Origin: Alteromonas lipotrueiana
GTDB lineage: Bacteria > Pseudomonadota > Gammaproteobacteria > Enterobacterales > Alteromonadaceae
Assembly (NCBI RefSeq): GCF_019249245.1
Contig: NZ_JAESDK010000007.1
Coordinates: forward strand, 1 to 64,000
Length of the DNA stretch: 64,000 nt
Reading direction: 5' to 3'
The notes beneath the pieces are model-generated. The model did no database searches, was not told the DNA's origin, and worked only from the letters and a program-made list of their open reading frames with translations. Of the stretch, positions 1 to 8,359 are shown piece after piece (within the stretch, counting starts at the first letter, position 1; every line of letters starts with the position of its first letter). The position numbers were made by a program, and so were the translations under genes.

Positions 1-6
1 TGTCAT
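1..6 (-). CDS. Start codon of a gene running off the left edge (partial)
   Basis: On the minus strand an ATG sits at 6-4, followed by one further codon (ACA) before the window ends. A strong Shine-Dalgarno, AAAGGAG (complement of 14-20), lies 7 bases upstream. This spacing is ideal, so a leftward gene probably begins here. Nothing can be said about its product. Confidence 0.45.
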
Positions 7-270
7 CGTAAAACTCCTTTCAAATAGTTTAAAAGAAATTCTACGAATAAGCTGTTTCATTTTAGGGGGTAGTTACAATCTAACTCTCAACAATGACATT
101 ATTTTGGGCAGAAACTAGCTATTGGCTCCATTAAATAATAAATAACCAACTTCCGGTTTACGTAAGGAACTGCCTAACAGTGACCACTGACAGGCACAAA
201 TAGACAAGACAGACATTAAACGACGTTATTTTCTACTTCTGTTTAGTCAAGGGAACTGACTTAAACGCTA

Positions 271-1628
271 TTACTGGCGTTTGAAGTCATATTTACCACC
301 GCCTTGGCTCAGAATAAAACCATTTGACTGAGATGGTGAGGCGCTCGGTTTGTCAAAGTTGATGACGATACCAGCAGGATCAAAACGAAATTCTGTTTCT
401 GAATACGCTGTCAGTGGAAGAGCGCCTTGGCCCTCTCCTTGACTCATCAATCTTCCATTTTCAACCCAGAAGCGAATTTTAATAGGTACTTGTGTGCTCG
501 CATATTTACCTTCGAATGAGCTTAAAATCTTTTCGCTCAACGTTATAGGTTTTGCAGAAAAGTCCGGAATATCTGTAGAAAGACCGTACATGGTTTTTAG
601 AACGGCAATCAACACATCGTTGAAGTTATAGTTTAATGCATTGCTTAGCACAGTTATGTTAAGCCCGTCCTCTATATTGTAGCCCGCTGCGGAAACAAAA
701 CCGTCAATGCCACCAAAATGCCCGTAAAACTTCTTCTCGCCAAATGGGGCCGCAGTCATACCTAAGCCATAACCATCCTCAAGCTTCATCATGGTACTCA
801 ACGAATCGCTTGATATCAGTTTACCGCCAAACAATGCAGTAAAAAACTGATTGGTATCTTTCGCAGTAGAAACAATCGCTCCTGCTCCGTGAGGCACACT
901 CATATGCGTTTCTGGCTGCTTGATCCAGTGCCCGTTGTGTCGATAAGACGAGGCTTCATTTTCTTCAATTTCAATGCTATTGCCGTAGTAAGTGCTGTTT
1001 AAATCTAATGGTTGAGTAATTTTCTTATTGATTATCTCTTTAAGCGGCTTGTCGTGTAGCGATTCAATGATGAAACCTAAAAGCGCGTAATTAGAGTTAG
1101 AATACCCGGACTAAACTCAGGCTGATACTCTCGAATCCTTGAAACAAGCTGCTCTTCTGTCTGCGGCGTTGTCATAAAACTCGTGTAATCAGGGTCATTG
1201 GTATAGTTGAATATCCCTGAACGGTGACTCAATAAATGCTTAATGTTAATTTGTGCCGCATTGGGGATGGCAGGGTAGAACTGGTCTAGCTTTGTATCCA
1301 AACTCAGTTTCTTATTTTCGATAAGCTGCATTATCAGTACCGCTGTGAAAGTCTTAGTTACTGAGCCAATGCGAAAACGTGTTTGGGCAGAGATTGGACT
1401 ATTATCTTCAACTGATGCCAGACCTGCATAGTGCTCATAGCGTGGAACACCATTCTCAGTCACATACACCGCAGTCATGATCTTATTATTGTCACTAAGG
1501 GTCTTTAAATAGGTATCTAGGTCGGTTTGATGTTGGCTCAAACTCTGTGCAGCAGTGGGAAGAGTGAACAGTACGGCTGCGAATTTTGCCCAAAATAATA
1601 TTAACCTTATCTTCGTCATCCTTTCCAT
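271..1628 (-). pseudogene. Beta-lactamase-fold serine hydrolase (class C / PBP-like), frameshifted
   Basis: The gene is split over two frames. The 5' part (1628 to about 1077) begins with a hydrophobic signal peptide ending near TAAQS. It carries the catalytic SxxK motif as SVTK, within RIGSVTKTFTAVL, and a LLSHRSGI block typical of the Beta-lactamase/AmpC-esterase family. The 3' part (about 1104 to 271) resumes in another frame with YSNSNYALLGF, which supplies the YxN motif, and runs through GHFGGIDGF to the end. The junction reads PG directly into YSNSN, where relatives have several residues between, so a small out-of-frame deletion near 1101-1105 is the simplest explanation. Both halves are otherwise well preserved, so the lesion is recent or a sequencing error. 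If intact it would be a periplasmic serine esterase or peptidase of unknown substrate. Confidence 0.85.
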
Positions 1629-2056
1629 TTCGTTTCCATTAATTTGTAAACTGAATGAATTTATTCGTCCTGTTTTATACTATGGGTTCTATTAGCAAAA
1701 TGCGACCTAAAATCACAAAGTTGATGTGCTACTGTGTAGCCGTTTTTTCTGTGATGAAGTATTTCAACTCGAGCCTAGCAAAGGACCGCTTTACGTACAC
1801 TAGAGACTGTCAGATTTGATCTTGTTCTGTTATTAAAAGTGTCAGATCAAGTGGACAGTGACCAATCCAGGTTATTGGTCCGTAAACTACAGAAATTCAT
1901 AAGGCTACTATAGTCTGTCGCGGTTACTTATTCTTTTCTTTAATATTTTAAATCCAACACATTTGAAAAACTGGCCCATATGTCAGTTACGAAGTTGCTC
2001 TTTTCAGGTTAAATTTCAAATACCAATAAGGTATTCACTAATTTAAGGTTAGCTCA
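1629..2056. other. Non-coding stretch upstream of the peptide/PrsW cassette
   Basis: No convincing gene. At about 1804-1858 a short segment has inverted ends (ACTGTC near 1807 and GACAGT near 1852) and an inner TTGATC/GATCAA pair, resembling a worn insertion-sequence end or tiny MITE. Nearer the peptide, AATACC (2019-2024) and GGTATT (2030-2035) form a 6-bp inverted repeat with a 5-base spacer, 21 bases before the ATG at 2057. It could be an operator or small hairpin. The DNA is visibly AT-rich. Confidence 0.4.
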
Positions 2057-2236
2057 ATGGAAGAACTAAAAAATAAAGACTTGGAAAATCTATATGGAGG
2101 AGCACTTATACTGAGCTGCTGTTCGCTAGACATAGGCATAATGACCCTGGAATTCGACGGTTTTAAGATAAATATCGGGCAAAACTTCAATGCGGATTAT
2201 GGTATGGAATTTCTTTCACCCTACAATCGATTGTAA
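2057..2236 (+). CDS. Small peptide precursor with double-glycine leader (bacteriocin/RiPP-like)
   Basis: A 59-residue open frame starts ATG with an AAGG Shine-Dalgarno at 2045-2048. Its first 15 residues, MEELKNKDLENLYGG, match the classical double-glycine leader (acidic and hydrophobic residues in an ELxxxxLxxLxGG pattern) of class II bacteriocins, microcins and peptide pheromones. Such leaders are normally cut after GG by C39-peptidase ABC exporters. The 44-residue remainder is weakly acidic, has a CC pair at residues 21-22 and ends in SPYNRL; I recognise no family. It ends 9 bases before the start of the PrsW-like protease gene, so the two are probably co-transcribed. No C39 transporter or modification enzyme is in the window. 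Seen: leader pattern, RBS and linkage. Inferred: a secreted or processed peptide. A chance short ORF is the alternative. Confidence 0.6.
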   Translation: MEELKNKDLENLYGGALILSCCSLDIGIMTLEFDGFKINIGQNFNADYGMEFLSPYNRL

Positions 2237-2245
2237 ATGAAGTAA

Positions 2246-2986
2246 GTGCTCCTGCTATTCTTGTATCTGATTTTATTAATCTCCCTGACTGTACAGTTAG
2301 GGTTTTTAGTTAGCACTTTTCTTAGCCAAAATAATAATCGATGGGGTACTTTTTATGCTACGACATTGTTTTTATTTAGCAGTATTATTGTAGTACCTAT
2401 CCTCGGTGCTTTATTTCAGGAAAGCGATTATTGCAGATATTTTTTCAGTGGTTTTGTTGAAGAATGTCTTAAAGTAACAAGCCTGACTCTTTACTGTAAT
2501 TCAGTAAAAAAACTCAATAGACCTGAAAACTATTTTCACAATAGCGAAATCTGGTCACTTGCTCTAATCATAGCTTTGTTGGAAAATGCTAAAATTACCC
2601 TGCCGCTCATTGTGGCGGGTATTGACCAAATCGTATTTTCTGATATTTCCCTATATAGCTTGTCAGAAAACCTGACGGCTCATTTACTTGAAACAGTTAT
2701 AGTGATGAACCTACTGTTAATAAGTTTATTAAGAGTTCTTTCGCACTTTTTTATGACCTGGCTTTTTTTGTTTATATGGAACACCTCATATAGAGGATGG
2801 GCAGTTACAATAGCCGGACTTCATGGTTTATTTAATGTTGTGAGCTTCGAATTAAAAAGCTATTCAATTATTAGTTGGGTATATAACAGTTTTATAGCAC
2901 TTTGGTTTTTAATCTTCGTTCTCATGCTAGTAATGATTACCTGGGCACTTGTGACTCGCTTTAAACCACACCTGTCTGAACATTAA
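2246..2986 (+). CDS. PrsW-like glutamic intramembrane protease
   Basis: A 246-residue, very hydrophobic protein with about seven membrane segments. Its polar residues fall in the PrsW order: EExxK as E72, E73 and K76 in GFVEECLKV; a second helix with E113 in IALLENAK; H167 in LSHFFMTW; and H193 with N197 in LHGLFN. Bacillus PrsW has EExxK, an xTxEN helix, an H helix and HGLYDF, so all presumed catalytic positions are present. PrsW cleaves anti-sigma factors, and the related CPBP/Abi proteins often act in bacteriocin immunity or peptide maturation. The start is GTG at 2246, because the nearer ATG at 2237 meets a stop two codons later. The start lies just after the double-glycine peptide gene, so translational coupling is plausible. 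The gene is AT-rich and flanked by decayed genes and IS debris, suggesting acquisition. Specific substrate and role are unknown. Confidence 0.75.
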   Translation: MLLLFLYLILLISLTVQLGFLVSTFLSQNNNRWGTFYATTLFLFSSIIVVPILGALFQESDYCRYFFSGFVEECLKVTSLTLYCNSVKKLNRPENYFHNSEIWSLALIIALLENAKITLPLIVAGIDQIVFSDISLYSLSENLTAHLLETVIVMNLLLISLLRVLSHFFMTWLFLFIWNTSYRGWAVTIAGLHGLFNVVSFELKSYSIISWVYNSFIALWFLIFVLMLVMITWALVTRFKPHLSEH

Positions 2987-3018
2987 GTGCAAAGCAGATA
3001 GAAAAACCATTTGTCTTT

Positions 3019-3545
3019 TAAGAGACTGTAAAATATTTTGTGTAAATGGCTGAGTGCACGGTTAAAACCAATCCTGATACATAATGTCAAACTGCGCCAT
3101 GGCCGGTTTCCAGTTGCGTATCGGCCTCGTCCTCTTTTTCGAAGCCTGGTGCAAGGCTAAGTACAGCGCCTTCATAACGGCTACGACATACGGGAACGAC
3201 CGGCAGGTCTTGGCGATTTTACGCAGTGACGCGGTCAGCGACTCAATCGCTCTGTCGATGTAGATGGTCTTGCGTATCTCGGCCGAATAATCGAAGAACA
3301 TGCATTATCGTTCCCAGTTCGCTCGCCAGGAGCGGCTGATGGTCGAGTGCCCCTGACCATTCCCCCATATTCCCCTTTATCGCGAAGTCGTCCAGCGCTT
3401 GCTCGGCCTCAGTGCGAGTGGACGCATCGTAAATCAGTTTTAAGTCCACTGCGATAATCTTAGGCTGTTTCCAGTTCACGTAGCGCAATGGATGCCAAAT
3501 TTGATGAACGATACACAGTTGTATCTGAGTTTGCGGGGATTGAGC
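3019..3545 (-). mobile_element. IS256-family (Mutator-type) transposase remnant
   Basis: The 3' end of an IS256-family element. Positions 3243-3545 in one frame encode a segment containing IQLCIVHQIWHPLRYVNWK and TEAEQALDDF, and 3062-3301 in another frame encodes the C-terminal block with FFDYSAEIRKTIY, AIESL and NWKPAMAQF, both typical of Mutator transposases. A third frame around 3305-3350 supplies ISRSWRANWER followed by a stop, so there are at least two frameshifts and a stop. The N-terminal half is missing; the fragment abuts a lipoprotein-like signal sequence near 3540. The outer end near 3019-3047 (GAGACTGTAAAATATTTTG) resembles a family terminal repeat. The element is inactive. Confidence 0.8.
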
Positions 3546-3614
3546 GGGTTCGCCGCAGCCGCCGAACAACAAAGCGGCACTTAACGTGGAAGCAAGAAAA
3601 AAAGTTTTGATGTG
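3541..3614 (-). pseudogene. Fragment of a lipoprotein gene (signal peptide only), cut by IS debris
   Basis: Reading leftwards from 3614, one frame gives KTFFLASTLSAALLFGGC, a lipoprotein signal sequence with a LFGGC lipobox, followed by GEPAQS and then IS256 transposase sequence. No good start codon lies in this frame; the nearest ATG, just after the GMC gene end, is in another frame. In related clusters a small accessory subunit often follows a membrane-associated GMC dehydrogenase, so this may be that subunit's 5' end. Confidence 0.4.
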
Positions 3615-3625
3615 AGTGTCATAAA

Positions 3626-4185
3626 TTATCCTAATCGTCCTGCTTTAACTTCTTTTGCTGCATAGTCAACTGAGCGGGCAGTGATAGCCATAAAGGTTAG
3701 TGAAGGGTTGCCGTCCCGGTGGAGCAAAAGCTGGCCCCGTCGGTAACAAATAATTTATCGATATCGTGAAATTGGTTGTAGCCATTGAGGATAGACGTCT
3801 TTGGATCTCATCCCATTCTTACCGTCCCCACCTCGTGAATCGCTAAGCCGGGGGGCTGTCCGAAACTACGTTGCTCAATATTGCGAAATCCCGCTTTTTT
3901 CATCATCAGGGAGGCAACATCCAGCGCACTTTCCATCATGGCGTTTTCATTGCCAGACCAGCGACAGTTGATGTTTAGCTGGGGCATTCCCCATTTGTTT
4001 TTTTTATTTAAATGTAAGGTGACCTGATTTTCGCGATTGGGCAGCATTTCGCCCTGAGCCTGCAGTTCGATACTCCAGGTCCGGGGGAAGGTAATTACTC
4101 TGTATTTGCACATTTGTATAGCTGAAAAATATCTGCAAATATCTTCAGAAAAAGCATAGGAACCGACGTTTTTATCTTGGCCAGA
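3626..4185 (-). pseudogene. GMC-family oxidoreductase, 3' fragment with a stop and a frameshift
   Basis: The open frame 4185-3808 contains GEMLPNRENQVTL and ends with AIHEVGTVRMG, the C-terminal His-containing motif of GMC dehydrogenases of the gluconate/fructose dehydrogenase type. A TGA interrupts at 3808, after which the same frame continues [15 protein letters not shown] and [13 protein letters not shown]. One base then appears to be lost within a C run near 3700 (ACCCTT where ACCCCTT would fit). The next frame completes [19 protein letters not shown] up to the TAA at 3626. The FAD-binding N-terminal half is absent, so the gene is dead. It abuts the MFS gene, suggesting a deletion removed the upstream part. 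Confidence 0.8.
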
Positions 4186-4240
4186 CCATCAAACTCATTT
4201 AGTCTTCCAGCGAGGTGTTATATCTTTTTGAGGGCCCGCA

Positions 4241-5530
4241 GTGCGGTCATTTTTTTCCCTGTATATTGCAAATTTTTTCCTGGTTGGTGGTACTGCGCTT
4301 CTGACCACGTATCTGGCGTTGTACCTGGGCCAAAGGAATGTATCAACATTCTGGATTGGTTTGCTGACATCGGGCTACTACATAGGGCTTCTATTTGGCT
4401 CAAAGGTTGGCTATTACCTGATAAAGTCAGTGGGGCATATTCGTTCTTTTTCCGCTTGTACTGCCGCGGTAACCGCATGTATCGCAATGCACGGCGTTTC
4501 TGATAACTTATCCCTGTGGCTGGTATTAAGGGTTCTGGTTGGCGTCGGCATGATGTGTAATTTCATGGTGCTGGAAAGCTGGCTTAATGAGCAGGCCAGT
4601 CATGAACAGCGCGGCCGTGTATTTTCGTTATACATGATTACCTCCTACCTGGGCACAGTGCTGGGGCAATTGTCTGTAGCTCAGTTTCCTGAACTCGGTT
4701 ATGCCCCTTTGTTTCTGGTGTGCATCGCTGTTTCTATCGGTATCGTGCCCATAGCCCTCACCCGACGAATACACCCCAAGCCGCTAAAGCCTTTGGCGAT
4801 GGGTTTCTTTAGTTACTTTAAGATTATTCCGCAGTCGCTGAGCGCGGTCATATTTGCGGGTATCATCAACGGCAGTTTTTATGGATTGGCCCCCACATTT
4901 GCCAGCAAATCTGGTTTTGATGCTACGGGTATTGCCTGGTTCATGTCGGTAACGGTCTTTGCCGGGCTGTTGGCCCAGTGGCCGATGGGCATGTTATCTG
5001 ACAGAATCAGGCGCAGTGTCTTATTGCGCATCAATGCCGTGGTGTTAGTGATCGTAGCGGGCGCAATGTTTGTTTTGCCGTTAAGTCAGGCCTCCATGCT
5101 GATCCTTAGTTTTATGTTTGGTCTATTTGCCTTTACTCTTTATCCACTGTCTTCAGCTCTGGCCAATTCCCGGGTAGACGATGAACATCGGGTGGGCGTC
5201 TCTTCGGCATTGCTGGTGGCCTTCGGAGCCGGAGCCGGACTGGGCTCGGTTGCCTTAGCACAAGTCATGGTACTTATGGGCCATACCGCATTGTATGCAG
5301 CCATTGCGATACTTGCCGCCCTCATGTTCGGGGTGTTGTCGATTATCGATCTTCGTCAAAAAGCAGAGCGGCCAGAGCATTCAGACTATGTGGTTAGCGC
5401 CTCTGATATCACCACTTCGCCGCTGGCGGCGACGATGGATCCCCGTATCGAAGAGGCCACTGCACAGGAACAGTTACTGGTGGTCGACGACGAGGCGACC
5501 CCACCTGTGACAGATGAGGCAAAAAGTTAA
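4241..5530 (+). CDS. Major facilitator superfamily transporter
   Basis: A 429-residue protein with about twelve hydrophobic segments. A charged cytoplasmic loop, ASHEQRGRVFSLYM, sits after TM4, and the sequence LLAQWPMGMLSDRIRRS matches the MFS signature (G-x-L-x-D-R-x-x-R) in the second half. The overall pattern resembles the YcaD-like group. The roughly 60-residue tail after the last TM is acidic and polar and likely cytoplasmic. GTG at 4241 is chosen because GAGGG at 4231-4235 is correctly placed. Substrate cannot be read from sequence. It is transcribed divergently from the dead GMC fragment and converges on ylqF. Confidence 0.85.
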   Translation: MRSFFSLYIANFFLVGGTALLTTYLALYLGQRNVSTFWIGLLTSGYYIGLLFGSKVGYYLIKSVGHIRSFSACTAAVTACIAMHGVSDNLSLWLVLRVLVGVGMMCNFMVLESWLNEQASHEQRGRVFSLYMITSYLGTVLGQLSVAQFPELGYAPLFLVCIAVSIGIVPIALTRRIHPKPLKPLAMGFFSYFKIIPQSLSAVIFAGIINGSFYGLAPTFASKSGFDATGIAWFMSVTVFAGLLAQWPMGMLSDRIRRSVLLRINAVVLVIVAGAMFVLPLSQASMLILSFMFGLFAFTLYPLSSALANSRVDDEHRVGVSSALLVAFGAGAGLGSVALAQVMVLMGHTALYAAIAILAALMFGVLSIIDLRQKAERPEHSDYVVSASDITTSPLAATMDPRIEEATAQEQLLVVDDEATPPVTDEAKS

Positions 5531-5599
5531 GCCTTGGGGAGCCTCAGGGCTTGGCAATGACCTTCAAAGACTTATGCCTTTGAGCATTAGTACGGCTTG

Positions 5600-6604
5600 C
5601 TAGCGGGGTGTTTTCTTCATACGATTACTTTGTTCTTCGCGCTTTTCAGTGCGCTTTTCTTTGCGATCTCGCTTATCAGGGGTAAGCGAGCCGTCTTTGA
5701 ATTTTTGTTTACGTTTGGCTTTGTCAGCCGCTTTTTTGGCTGCCGCCTCCGCCATCTCGATTTTTTCCTGGGCAACCATTTCTGGGCTTTCAAGGGTAAT
5801 TCGGCCAAGCTTGCCAGACTGCAGTTCTTTTAACAGAATCTCACAAATTTTATGCAGATTTACCCGGCCCCCGGTCATAATAGCGCCGCGCTTTTTTGCC
5901 GCAGCTTCTAAAAATTCCAGCTCAGTCGAAGGCAGTTCATCTATTTTAAAACGTTCGCGCATTAGCTGTGGGTAAGCCTTGATAAGGTAGTCGGCGGCAA
6001 AAAAGCCAACATCGTCATACTCCATTGCGGTGTTTTTTACGGCACCTGACGAGGCTAACCGATAAATAGAGTGCGGATTTTCGACCTTGGGCCATAACAC
6101 GCCAGGTGTATCAAATAGTACAATGCCGCTGCCTAAATTAATGCGTTGCTGGCCTTTGGTTACTGCAGGCTCGTTACCGGTTTTGGCAATAATACGGTCT
6201 GCCAGAATGTTAATGAGAGTCGATTTGCCCACGTTAGGAATACCAGTAATCATGGCATTGATCACTTTAGGCTGGGTAGACTTACGCGGGCACGCCTGAC
6301 GAATCAGATCGATAATCTGTTTCGTGTTGCCGGGGCTGTCGGTAGTGGTGGTAATGGTTTTTACCCCACGTTCTGACTCAAGGTAGGTCTGCCAGTGGGC
6401 CGTCATATCCGGGTCAGCCAAATCGAACTTATTCAAGATTTTTATACAGGGCTTATCACCACGGATTTTAGCTATTTCAGGATTTTCGCTAGAGTAGGGG
6501 ATGCGCGCGTCAAGCACTTCAATAAGAACATCAACCTGACTCAAAGACTCTTTTATTTCTTTCAGGGCTTTGTGCATATGCCCAGGGAACCAATGTAAAG
6601 CCAC
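5600..6604 (-). CDS. ylqF: Ribosome biogenesis GTPase YlqF/RbgA
   Basis: A 334-residue circularly permuted GTPase: the G4 motif NKFD (58-61) precedes the P-loop GIPNVGKS (121-128) and the G3 DTPG (165-168), an order diagnostic of the YlqF/YawG family. The N-terminal WFPGHM is the family hallmark, and the downstream ANTAR-like region (RFKIDELP) is present. In Bacillus RbgA acts in late 50S assembly. The C-terminal 60 residues are strongly basic and lysine-rich, consistent with rRNA contact, and longer than in the Bacillus protein. It is followed on the same strand by no obvious partner; the upstream RNA methyltransferase gene is 57 bases away and may share its transcript. Confidence 0.93.
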   Translation of the reverse strand: MALHWFPGHMHKALKEIKESLSQVDVLIEVLDARIPYSSENPEIAKIRGDKPCIKILNKFDLADPDMTAHWQTYLESERGVKTITTTTDSPGNTKQIIDLIRQACPRKSTQPKVINAMITGIPNVGKSTLINILADRIIAKTGNEPAVTKGQQRINLGSGIVLFDTPGVLWPKVENPHSIYRLASSGAVKNTAMEYDDVGFFAADYLIKAYPQLMRERFKIDELPSTELEFLEAAAKKRGAIMTGGRVNLHKICEILLKELQSGKLGRITLESPEMVAQEKIEMAEAAAKKAADKAKRKQKFKDGSLTPDKRDRKEKRTEKREEQSNRMKKTPR

Positions 6605-6661
6605 AATAGCCTTCCTATTTAAAAAACCAAGACGCGCCGCGGCGTCTGAGCAATCAGTAAA

Positions 6662-7411
6662 TTAAGCGTTCAGCGATAGCTGATACGCACAGATGGTCAG
6701 CGCGCTGGCCACATTAAGCGAATCGATGGTGCCCTTACCGGCAATAGTAAAGGCAGAGGCAGCAAAGGTGTTTAATGCATCATGGGGGACGCCGCGTGCT
6801 TCATTGCCAAATAAATAGCAATCAAAGTCTGAAAAATGGGTACTGTGTACCGACTCACCCTGCATATCCAGATAGGCAAATTTTGAAAAGCGTTCGGCCA
6901 AATCAGTCATGGTCACGTTTTGCTCCATCGGCACATGGAAAATAGCCCCCATGCTGGCACGGACTACTTTGGGATTAAACGGGTCGACACTGTTGGGGCT
7001 CAATAGCAACCGAAAGTGACCAAACCAGGCCAGACTACGCAGTATGGTACCAAGGTTTCCCGGATCCTGAATTTCATGCAAATAGATGCAACGTTCAGGT
7101 TCGCAAGAAGAACTTACTGACGGGCTGGGATCTGGTAACGGCACGCAGGCGATGAGCCCCTGCGGAGAACGAGTATCGCTGATTTGCGCCATTTTTTTAC
7201 TGCTGACCGGCACAATATTGAAACCCGCATTCAGATTATGCGCCCACTGCTTGTGATCATCAGTAACATACAACGTAATGTGGCTGTTATCAGTCGAACT
7301 ATCGCTGGCCTTTTGCAGCTCTAAAATAAGATGCTCGCCTTCTACCAGATAGTGACCCAGTTCGTTACGGTATTTTTTCTGATGAAGCTTTTTCACATCA
7401 TCCAGTTTCAT
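6662..7411 (-). CDS. SpoU/TrmH-family RNA 2'-O-methyltransferase
   Basis: A 249-residue protein from the ATG at 7411, preferred over an upstream in-frame ATG because AAAGG stands about 9 bases before it and relatives begin with a KKxxQKKYRxExxxxLVEG substrate-binding domain. The C-terminal SpoU domain has its three motifs: IQDPGNLGTILR, LFGNEARGV and SLNVASALTICAYQ, which form the trefoil-knot SAM site. It methylates a ribose in rRNA or tRNA, but the target cannot be assigned. It lies just upstream of ylqF on the same strand, so a ribosome maturation pair is plausible. Confidence 0.88.
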   Translation of the reverse strand: MKLDDVKKLHQKKYRNELGHYLVEGEHLILELQKASDSSTDNSHITLYVTDDHKQWAHNLNAGFNIVPVSSKKMAQISDTRSPQGLIACVPLPDPSPSVSSSCEPERCIYLHEIQDPGNLGTILRSLAWFGHFRLLLSPNSVDPFNPKVVRASMGAIFHVPMEQNVTMTDLAERFSKFAYLDMQGESVHSTHFSDFDCYLFGNEARGVPHDALNTFAASAFTIAGKGTIDSLNVASALTICAYQLSLNA

Positions 7412-7599
7412 TGTGACTTGCCTTTGGATATTAATTGCATCGCGATTTGTCGTGGTCAAAGGGTTCTTTTAAGGCAAAGACACCAAATTTAACGAGCCTT
7501 GCCATAAACTTTTGTGGCTGATTATATCATTTACCAAAGACAAACAGCACTTAAGTTAGCGTCAGACTGCCTTCAGATAACATTAGCTGAACAAAGCAT

Positions 7600-7625
7600 G
7601 CACACCGAAAGCAGGGCCGGTGTGC
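7600..7625 (-). terminator. Stem-loop downstream of gloA
   Basis: GCACACCG (7600-7607) and CGGTGTGC (7618-7625) form a perfect 8-bp stem with a 10-base loop, 36 bases past the gloA stop. On the minus strand it is followed by ATGCTTTGTT, a poor U-tract, so it is a weak or Rho-assisted terminator at best. Confidence 0.4.
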
Positions 7626-7660
7626 AAAAATGGTTTAAAAAAGTAATCAACAGGTTAGCG

Positions 7661-8209
7661 TTAATCTTTAATATGCGGTTTACACACTTCATCAACCCGC
7701 TTGGCATCAAAAATCTCAATCCAGTAATCGTCAGGATCTTTTATAAACGCGATGCCTTTCATCGCGCCATCGTCGGGGCGTTTTTGGAAGGGCACATTAA
7801 GATCTTCAAACCGTGCACACGCTTGTTCCAGATTAGGCACATGAAAGCCAATGTGCCCAAAGCCTTTCGGTTCGTTGTTACCATTATGATAAGTGGTGTT
7901 TTCAGCGGTGTCGTTCCAGTTGTGTGTCAGCTCCAGCATAGCAGGGCGCCCGAATGTCTGCTGAGTACGAGCGGCGGCGTCTTCGCTGATATCTGAGAAG
8001 TCATCGCCTGCCGCTAGAAAATACAAGCTAAATTTCATCTGTTCGAAATCGAGCCGCTTGAGCAAGGTCATACCCATTACGCGGGTATAAAAATCCAGCG
8101 AGCGCTCGGGGTCGGCAATGCGAAGCATGGTTTGATTAAACACAAATCCGCGGGTAGCCGGGTCGCGGTCTTCACATAAGCCTTGGGCGGTATCAAAATG
8201 ACGACTCAT
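7661..8209 (-). CDS. gloA: Lactoylglutathione lyase (glyoxalase I)
   Basis: A 182-residue glyoxalase I of the longer, eukaryote-like type. It converts the hemithioacetal of methylglyoxal and glutathione to S-lactoylglutathione. The metal ligands can be read as Q26 (NQTML), E93 (ELTHNW), H119 (GHIGFH) and E165 (YWIEIF). The ELTHNW motif and the insert around DISEDAAARTQQ match the family. It stands alone between the methyltransferase and the betaine operon, with its own stem-loop behind it. Confidence 0.93.
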   Translation of the reverse strand: MSRHFDTAQGLCEDRDPATRGFVFNQTMLRIADPERSLDFYTRVMGMTLLKRLDFEQMKFSLYFLAAGDDFSDISEDAAARTQQTFGRPAMLELTHNWNDTAENTTYHNGNNEPKGFGHIGFHVPNLEQACARFEDLNVPFQKRPDDGAMKGIAFIKDPDDYWIEIFDAKRVDEVCKPHIKD

Positions 8210-8296
8210 ACAAGATCTCCTGTTTGCAATAGTTTGAGTATTGAAAAAGTAATTGGGATAAAGGGCTCAGTATCAAGCTTTTATTATCAGCGGACA

Positions 8297-8338
8297 CAAA
8301 AAACCGGAATGGATGTAGCAACTACATTCATTCCGGTT
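8297..8338 (-). terminator. Rho-independent terminator of the betaine/porin operon
   Basis: AACCGGAATG and its complement CATTCCGGTT form a long stem (8303-8338) with GTAG/CTAC pairing further in. On the minus strand it runs into a T-rich tract (complement of 8297-8303). It lies 22 bases past the porin stop codon and ends the operon. Confidence 0.8.
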
Positions 8339-8359
8339 AGTCTTACTGCGTGTTTACAA

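Noticed and set aside
7514..7996. 160-codon rightward frame over gloA
   Set aside because: Antisense to a well-conserved glyoxalase I; no domain pattern.
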